Notes under the pieces: generated by a model
Databases searched by the model: none
Told to the model about the DNA's origin: nothing
The model's input: only the letters and a program-made list of their open reading frames with translations
Source: JBFAPK01 sp040676675
GTDB taxonomy: Bacteria > Actinomycetota > Actinomycetes > Mycobacteriales > Micromonosporaceae
Assembly (NCBI RefSeq): GCF_040676675.1
Contig: NZ_JBFAPK010000002.1
Location: 434,001 to 498,000, forward strand
Length of the DNA stretch: 64,000 nt
Reading direction: 5' to 3'
Position numbers and translations under genes: made by a program
Part shown: positions 59,573 through 64,000 of the stretch, piece after piece
How positions within the stretch are numbered: position 1 is the first letter of the stretch
Layout of the letters: each line of letters begins with the position of its first letter

Positions 59573-61399
59573 ATGTGCGGAATTGCTGGATGGGTTGACT
59601 GGAGTCGGAACTTGGCGGAGCAATCCAGGGTTGTCACGGCCATGACGACCACGCTGTCATCGCGCGGTCCCGACGCCTTGGAGATCTGGCTGTCCGAGCA
59701 CGCCGCGTTCGGACACAGCAGGCTGGCCGTCGTAGACATCGAAGGCGGCCGCCAGCCGATGCAGCGGATCGCACGGGGTGGCGACCCTTCGGTCATCACG
59801 TTCAGCGGTGAGATCTACAACTTCCAGGAGCTACGGCTGGAGCTGCGAGCGCACGGGTGGCGGTTCACGACCCGTTCGGACACCGAGGTGCTGCTGACCG
59901 CGTATCTACAGTGGGGACGCGAGTTCGCCCAACGGCTGAACGGAATGTACGCCTTCGCGATCTGGGACGCCGAAACGCGGGAATTGCTGCTGGTGCGAGA
60001 CCGGCTCGGCATCAAGCCGCTGTTCTATGCGCGCGTGGGCCGGGGTCTGGTGTTCGGGTCCGAGCCGAAGGCGTTGCTCGCGCACCCCGACATGCGCGCC
60101 GAGGTTGATCGTGTGGGCATTGCCGAGCTGACGGTGCTACCCCGGGCCAGAACCCCCGGTGTCAGCGTGTATCGCGGCATCCACGAGGTCCGGCCAGGGT
60201 GTCTGGTCGTCGCCGACGACGGCGGCGTCCGTGAGCAACGGTTCTGGGAGCTGACGGCCAGGCCGCATACCGACGGGTTCACGTCCACAACCGACCGGGT
60301 CCACGAGTTGCTGACTGATATCGTCGCTCGACAAATCGTGGCGGACGTGCCCGTTGGCACACTGCTCTCTGGAGGCATCGACTCCAGCGCTATCACAGCC
60401 ATGGCCGCACGGGAACTGAACGGGCAGCTGACGAGTTTTTCGGTCAGCGTCCCCGTGGCGGCTCCGGGATCGGATTCCTGGCGCCCGAGCCAGGACGACC
60501 CGTTCGCAAAGCTGGTCGCTGAGAAGCTCGGCATCGAGCATGTGGTGACCGAGATTTCTGCGGACGATCTGGTCACCGGCATCGACCGTGGCCTCCGGGC
60601 CCGGGACGCACCCGGCTGGGGCGATCTCGACACGTCGATGTACCTGCTCTTCAAGGCGGTGCGGGAGCGATGCACCGTCGCGCTGTCCGGCGAGACCGCC
60701 GACGAGGTATTCGGCGGTTATACGTGGCAGCTCGACAGTGACTATATCTCGCATCCGTCGTTTCCCTGGATGTACGGCCGGCGCCAACCCGACATCCTGC
60801 TGCGCGACGACGTGCGGCGCGAGATCGACGCCGATACCTACGAGGCCGATCGTTACCACGAGGCATTGACCGAGGTACCGGTGCTGCCGGGCGAGAGTCC
60901 CGAGCGGCGGCGGCAGCGCGAGGTCTTCCACCTGGGGCTGACCCGGTGGCTCAATGGGTTGCTCGACCGCAAAGACCGGATGAGCATGGCCGTCGGCCTG
61001 GAGGTGCGGGTGCCGTTCGCGGATCACCGGCTGGCCGAGTACCTGTTCAACGTCCCAACCGAGCTGAAGACCCGCAGTGGCGTGGCCAAGGCGCTGCTGC
61101 GCCGGGCAAGCGCCGATCTACTTCCGAACGAGGTGGTGAACCGTCCGAAGAGCGCATACCCGGCGAGCCGCGGCAGCGATCACCTCCGCCGCATCCGGGG
61201 CCAGGTGCGCGACCTCCTCAGTGAGGCGAACGCCCCAGTGTTCGACCTGCTGGACCGGGAGCGGGTCCGCACGATGGTCGCGGGCGATCTCAATTCGCTG
61301 CCGGGACCGATCACCGCGGCGACGCCAGCGATCGGGCTCACGTATCTCCTTGAGATGAACAGGTGGTTGGAGCTCTATCGGGTCCGGATCGTCGCGTGA
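59573..61399 (+). CDS. Glutamine-hydrolysing asparagine synthetase-like amidotransferase
   Basis: A 608-aa AsnB-type enzyme. The N-terminal glutaminase domain starts MCGIAGWVDW (nucleophile Cys2), and the synthetase domain has the PP-loop 'LLSGGIDSSAITAMAA' (about 262-277). Normally it makes asparagine from aspartate, ATP and glutamine-derived ammonia; in biosynthetic clusters homologues amidate other carboxylates or close rings. Placement between an aminotransferase and NRPS-type genes supports a secondary-metabolic role. AGAAGGA precedes the ATG. Confidence 0.87.
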   Translation: MCGIAGWVDWSRNLAEQSRVVTAMTTTLSSRGPDALEIWLSEHAAFGHSRLAVVDIEGGRQPMQRIARGGDPSVITFSGEIYNFQELRLELRAHGWRFTTRSDTEVLLTAYLQWGREFAQRLNGMYAFAIWDAETRELLLVRDRLGIKPLFYARVGRGLVFGSEPKALLAHPDMRAEVDRVGIAELTVLPRARTPGVSVYRGIHEVRPGCLVVADDGGVREQRFWELTARPHTDGFTSTTDRVHELLTDIVARQIVADVPVGTLLSGGIDSSAITAMAARELNGQLTSFSVSVPVAAPGSDSWRPSQDDPFAKLVAEKLGIEHVVTEISADDLVTGIDRGLRARDAPGWGDLDTSMYLLFKAVRERCTVALSGETADEVFGGYTWQLDSDYISHPSFPWMYGRRQPDILLRDDVRREIDADTYEADRYHEALTEVPVLPGESPERRRQREVFHLGLTRWLNGLLDRKDRMSMAVGLEVRVPFADHRLAEYLFNVPTELKTRSGVAKALLRRASADLLPNEVVNRPKSAYPASRGSDHLRRIRGQVRDLLSEANAPVFDLLDRERVRTMVAGDLNSLPGPITAATPAIGLTYLLEMNRWLELYRVRIVA

Positions 61400-61409
61400 T
61401 GCGGGTGGC

Positions 61410-62210
61410 TCAGCGTGTGGCGAGGTTCTCGGACACGAAACCGAGGAGTTCATCGATTCCGGCCTCGACGAATTCCCAGTCATGCCGGCCGGGCCGTTCC
61501 CGATACACGAAGGGCATCTTGCGGGCCGACAGGGCGTCGCGCATGTTCCGGTTCATGGCGATCGTACGGGAAAAGTCCTGCAGACCGACGTCGAGGTAGA
61601 ACACCGGCACCGGGTCATCCGGACCCAACTCCCGAAGCAGGCGATACGGGTCGTACGTACGTCGCACGTCGCTACCGACGGGTCCCCAGACCCGCTCGTG
61701 GTCGGCGACGGTGGGCATCATCAGCCGCTGGTCGTGGCGATGCCGATGGTAGGGGTCGCCCTCGCGCAGCGGCGCCTCGAAGGCTCCACCGTTGCTGCCC
61801 GCGGCGCAGAACACATCACCGTGCCTCAACGCCTGGAAGAACGCGGTGGCTCCCCCCATCGAGAACCCCGCGATCGCCCGACCCGCTCGATCAGCCACCG
61901 TGTTGAAGTGGCGGTCGACGTAGGGCACCACCTCCTGCAGGAGGTAGTCCTCGTACCTGCGTCCGCGGGCGTCGTTGATGAGCCACGAGCGCCCGGACTC
62001 GGGCAGCACCAGGATCAGCCCCAGGTCGCTGGCACGGGCGGCAAGGCTGGGACACCGGAACCAGCTTGTGCGGTTTCCCCCGAAGCTGTGCAGCAGGTAG
62101 AGGACTGGGCAGGGCCTCCCCAACAAGGAGTAGGTCGGCGGCAGCGCGACGGTGATCGACTTCTGGCGTTCGATGGATTCGCTGAACCAGGTCTCGGTGA
62201 GAATCTTCAT
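61410..62210 (-). CDS. Putative esterase/acyltransferase (esterase-D/antigen-85 type alpha/beta-hydrolase)
   Basis: A 266-aa protein of the PF00756-like esterase group: 'VLYLLHSFGGNRTSW' (oxyanion region), nucleophile Ser117 in 'AGFSMGGAT', acid in 'VFYLDVGLQD', His in 'RPGRHDWEFVEAG'. No signal peptide, so it is cytoplasmic. It could release or transfer an acyl group made by the cluster. ATG 62210 overlaps the stop of the adenylation gene (ATGA), and it is convergent with the AsnB-like gene 10 nt away. Confidence 0.83.
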   Translation of the reverse strand: MKILTETWFSESIERQKSITVALPPTYSLLGRPCPVLYLLHSFGGNRTSWFRCPSLAARASDLGLILVLPESGRSWLINDARGRRYEDYLLQEVVPYVDRHFNTVADRAGRAIAGFSMGGATAFFQALRHGDVFCAAGSNGGAFEAPLREGDPYHRHRHDQRLMMPTVADHERVWGPVGSDVRRTYDPYRLLRELGPDDPVPVFYLDVGLQDFSRTIAMNRNMRDALSARKMPFVYRERPGRHDWEFVEAGIDELLGFVSENLATR

Positions 62211-63802
62211 GGCTGCATGTCGCTCTTCGTCCTCAGATCGTCGACCAACGCCCGTCGGTCGATCTTGGCGGTCGAGGTGCGGGGCAGCTCGGCCACGACA
62301 TACAGCCGCTCCGGCACCATGTAGCGCGGCAGACTCGCCGCACAGCGCTGGCGGAGTTCTGCCACGTCGCATGGCATCTGGTACGGAACGACGTACGCCT
62401 CGATGTGCTTTTCGTCGTCGTCCCCGACCGCAACGGCGGCGACCTCACGCACGGTGTCCGCAGCGGCGGAAAGTACCGCCTCGATCTCGCCCAGCTCGAC
62501 CCGGTGGCCACGCACCTTGACCATGTCGTCGCTACGGCCGCGGAAGATGAGATTCAGGTCGTCGTCGAGGCGCACCAGATCGCCTGTCCGGTATGCCGCC
62601 AGCGGCTCACCGTCATCCTGGGAGACAGCTATCGTCTTGGACGTGGTCAGCGCCGGGTCGCCCCAGTAGCCCCGCATGTTGGAGTCACCCGCCACGCACA
62701 GTTCACCGGTGGTGCCGGGCTTGAGCGCGAGTGGGGCGCCGTCGTGGTCGACGACGAAGACGGTGGCGTAGGGGCAGGGGCGACCGATGGGTAGGGGCTC
62801 GGTGCGGCCCGGCGCCACGTCGACCGCGCGCACCTGGTGGTAGGTGCATACGTTGGTCTCGGTGGGGCCGTACAGGTTGTAGAGGCTGGCGGACGGGAGA
62901 AGGGCGCGTAAGGCCCGTACTTGCGCGATAGGGAAGGTTTCGCCGGCGAACAGCACTACCCGCAGCGACGACTCGCTTAGCAACGCACTGTTCTTCGCGC
63001 TCACCATGCGTGCCAAGGCGTTGGGAACCGAATACCATACGTCGATCCGTCGCTCGACGACGAACCTGTTCAGCACGCCGCCCATGCCGACGTGGCTCTC
63101 CGGCACCAGCACGAGGCAGGCCCCGGCCCGTCCAGTGGCGAAAACATCCAGGGTGGACAGGTCGAAGTGCAACGGTGCCGACCCCGCGACCCTGTCCGTA
63201 TCCCGCAGGCCGAACTCCGCCACCGACCAGTCCACGAACGCCAGGCCGTTGCCGTGGGTCAGCGCGACACCCTTTGGCATCCCCTGGGAGCCGGAGGTGT
63301 AGAGGATGTACGCGAGGTCGTCCGAGCCGCGCGGGACTACCCGGGCCGGCAAGGATTCGCCATCGAGCGTGTCACCCCACGAGATGACGCCGGGCCGCGT
63401 CGGAGGATCGGCGCCGACGCACACTACCGAGAACTGGAGCTTCGCCAAGGCTGGGTCTTCCAGCAGCCAGAGCACCTGGTCGTCGTGGCTGATCACACTG
63501 GAAACCGCACAGTCGGAAATGATCTTGCGTGCACGTCCAGGCGGAGCACCCGGATCAATCGGGACATAGACCGCGCCGGCCTTTAGAACGCCGTACAGCG
63601 CCACGATGGACTCGATCGACTTTCGCAGCCAGATCGCTACCCGGTCCCCCGGGGCCACGCCCAGCTCCGCCAGGGCGCCGGCCAGCAACGAACTCCGCCG
63701 ATGCAGATCGTCATATGTGATCGATTCTGCGTGAAACTCGACCGCCGGCGCCGTCGGTCGCCGTTCGGCCCAGAACTCCAGGTGATCGGTCAGATTGCTC
63801 AT
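62207..63802 (-). CDS. Stand-alone adenylation enzyme, PltF/RedM/CloN4-like (L-prolyl-AMP ligase type)
   Basis: A 531-aa ANL-superfamily enzyme with all core motifs: A3 'AYILYTSGSQGMPKG', A5 'NLYGPTETN', A7 'YRTGDLVR', A8 'GRSDDMVKVRGHRVELGEIE', and A10 Lys in 'RTSTAKIDRR'. The stretches 'HGNGLAFVDW', 'LHFDLSTLDVFA', 'VWYSVPNALARM', 'LRVVLFAGETFP' and 'GPTETNVCTYHQV' closely follow PltF/RedM/CloN4, which load L-proline onto a free-standing carrier protein. Together with the acyl-CoA dehydrogenase downstream of the window edge it is expected to make a pyrrole-2-carboxyl thioester. No carrier-protein gene is visible here. Confidence 0.85.
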   Translation of the reverse strand: MSNLTDHLEFWAERRPTAPAVEFHAESITYDDLHRRSSLLAGALAELGVAPGDRVAIWLRKSIESIVALYGVLKAGAVYVPIDPGAPPGRARKIISDCAVSSVISHDDQVLWLLEDPALAKLQFSVVCVGADPPTRPGVISWGDTLDGESLPARVVPRGSDDLAYILYTSGSQGMPKGVALTHGNGLAFVDWSVAEFGLRDTDRVAGSAPLHFDLSTLDVFATGRAGACLVLVPESHVGMGGVLNRFVVERRIDVWYSVPNALARMVSAKNSALLSESSLRVVLFAGETFPIAQVRALRALLPSASLYNLYGPTETNVCTYHQVRAVDVAPGRTEPLPIGRPCPYATVFVVDHDGAPLALKPGTTGELCVAGDSNMRGYWGDPALTTSKTIAVSQDDGEPLAAYRTGDLVRLDDDLNLIFRGRSDDMVKVRGHRVELGEIEAVLSAAADTVREVAAVAVGDDDEKHIEAYVVPYQMPCDVAELRQRCAASLPRYMVPERLYVVAELPRTSTAKIDRRALVDDLRTKSDMQP

Positions 63803-64000
63803 CGTTCACTTCGCTTCCGTCATTCTTCGGCCAGGTCGTACCAAGACGACTAGCGATGACCAGGCGTTGGAGGTCGGAGGTGCCCGAGGAAAGCGTCGCG
63901 CCGTACGCGTCGCGCAGGTGGCGCTCCACCCGCCCGTCCACGGTGTAGCCGAGCGCACCGTAGATCTGCATCGCATCGGAGAGGATCCCTACGGCGGCCT
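63711..64000 (-). CDS. Acyl-CoA dehydrogenase (prolyl-S-carrier oxidase-like), C-terminal part
   Basis: The start lies beyond the window. The visible end has the FAD-dehydrogenase signature 'QIYGALGYTVDGRVERHLRDAYGATLSSGTSDLQRLVIASRLG', typical of the C-terminal helices of ACADs including PltE/RedW/CloN3, which oxidise carrier-bound prolyl to pyrrolyl. After 'IASRLG' the frame continues 40 residues of unrelated-looking sequence to a stop at 63711, overlapping the adenylation gene start by 92 nt. The tail may be a late stop after loss of the original end. Confidence 0.78.
   Translation of the reverse strand, partial: AAVGILSDAMQIYGALGYTVDGRVERHLRDAYGATLSSGTSDLQRLVIASRLGTTWPKNDGSEVNDEQSDRSPGVLGRTATDGAGGRVSRRIDHI

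Noticed and set aside
1..64000. CRISPR arrays, tRNA and rRNA genes
   Set aside because: No regularly spaced short repeats and no cloverleaf or rRNA sequence were recognised by reading; a covariance-model scan could not be run.

Overview
The window is very GC-rich DNA with many GTG starts, 4-nt ATGA/GTGA gene overlaps, leaderless-looking promoters and typical actinobacterial families (LacI-controlled glycosidase operon, WXG100/EspC-type secreted proteins, StrR-type activator, MFS_3 exporters). It most resembles a filamentous actinomycete, possibly Micromonosporaceae. That placement is inference; there is no rRNA, tRNA or other phylogenetic marker here.

Layout. 1-2591: end of an SDR, a DinB-like protein, a thiolase and a double-hotdog MaoC dehydratase, all overlapping on +. 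2728-4026 (-): secreted CE1/PHB-depolymerase-type esterase with a CBM2. 4397-5395 (+): quinone-reductase-like dehydrogenase. 5487-9691 (-): response regulator, histidine kinase and CPBP protease, with an MFS transporter upstream. 9847-12781: MerR regulator facing an aldo/keto reductase and a second MFS transporter; the aldo/keto reductase and the first MFS gene share a MerR-type operator. 12951-13467: CopC relic. 13552-16315: MarR regulator divergent from a metallo-beta-lactamase-fold hydrolase and an MFS transporter.

16625-23446 is a polymorphic-toxin island of the type VII (WXG100) kind: two back-to-back arms each carry a YbaB-like protein, a small WXG100-like protein and a WXG carrier with membrane segments. 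The right arm continues into a separately encoded HNH/ENDO VII-like nuclease toxin and two immunity-type genes. A third set lies at 29893-31614, between a 15-bp direct repeat and beside an integrase relic; a fourth, broken carrier lies at 36315-37024. Between and around them are a WYL regulator/VOC pair with a clear double operator, a helical-repeat protein, a stand-alone HflX N-domain, a barstar-domain protein and many gene and IS remnants (aminoglycoside phosphotransferase, IS5, SDR, ArsR), so 27-37 kb looks like a repeatedly invaded accessory region. 34232-36043 is a secreted CocE/X-Pro-peptidase-like hydrolase.

37442-52419 is a LacI-controlled carbohydrate locus: an (alpha/alpha)-barrel-like putative glycosidase, a sugar ABC transporter (binding protein and two permeases, no ATPase), then overlapping GH36, GH38, GH2 and GH110 enzymes. 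Together they suggest import and trimming of galactose- and mannose-containing glycans with terminal alpha-galactose.

53071-64000 is the edge of a biosynthetic gene cluster: glycosyltransferase, stand-alone condensation-like protein, StrR/NovG-type activator, DegT/StrS aminotransferase, glutamine-dependent asparagine-synthetase-like amide synthase, putative esterase/acyltransferase, a PltF/RedM-like prolyl adenylation enzyme and the C-terminus of an acyl-CoA dehydrogenase. The last two are the classic pair that makes pyrrole-2-carboxyl-carrier protein. IS110 remnants separate this cluster from the glycosidase operon and form the tail of the glycosyltransferase gene.
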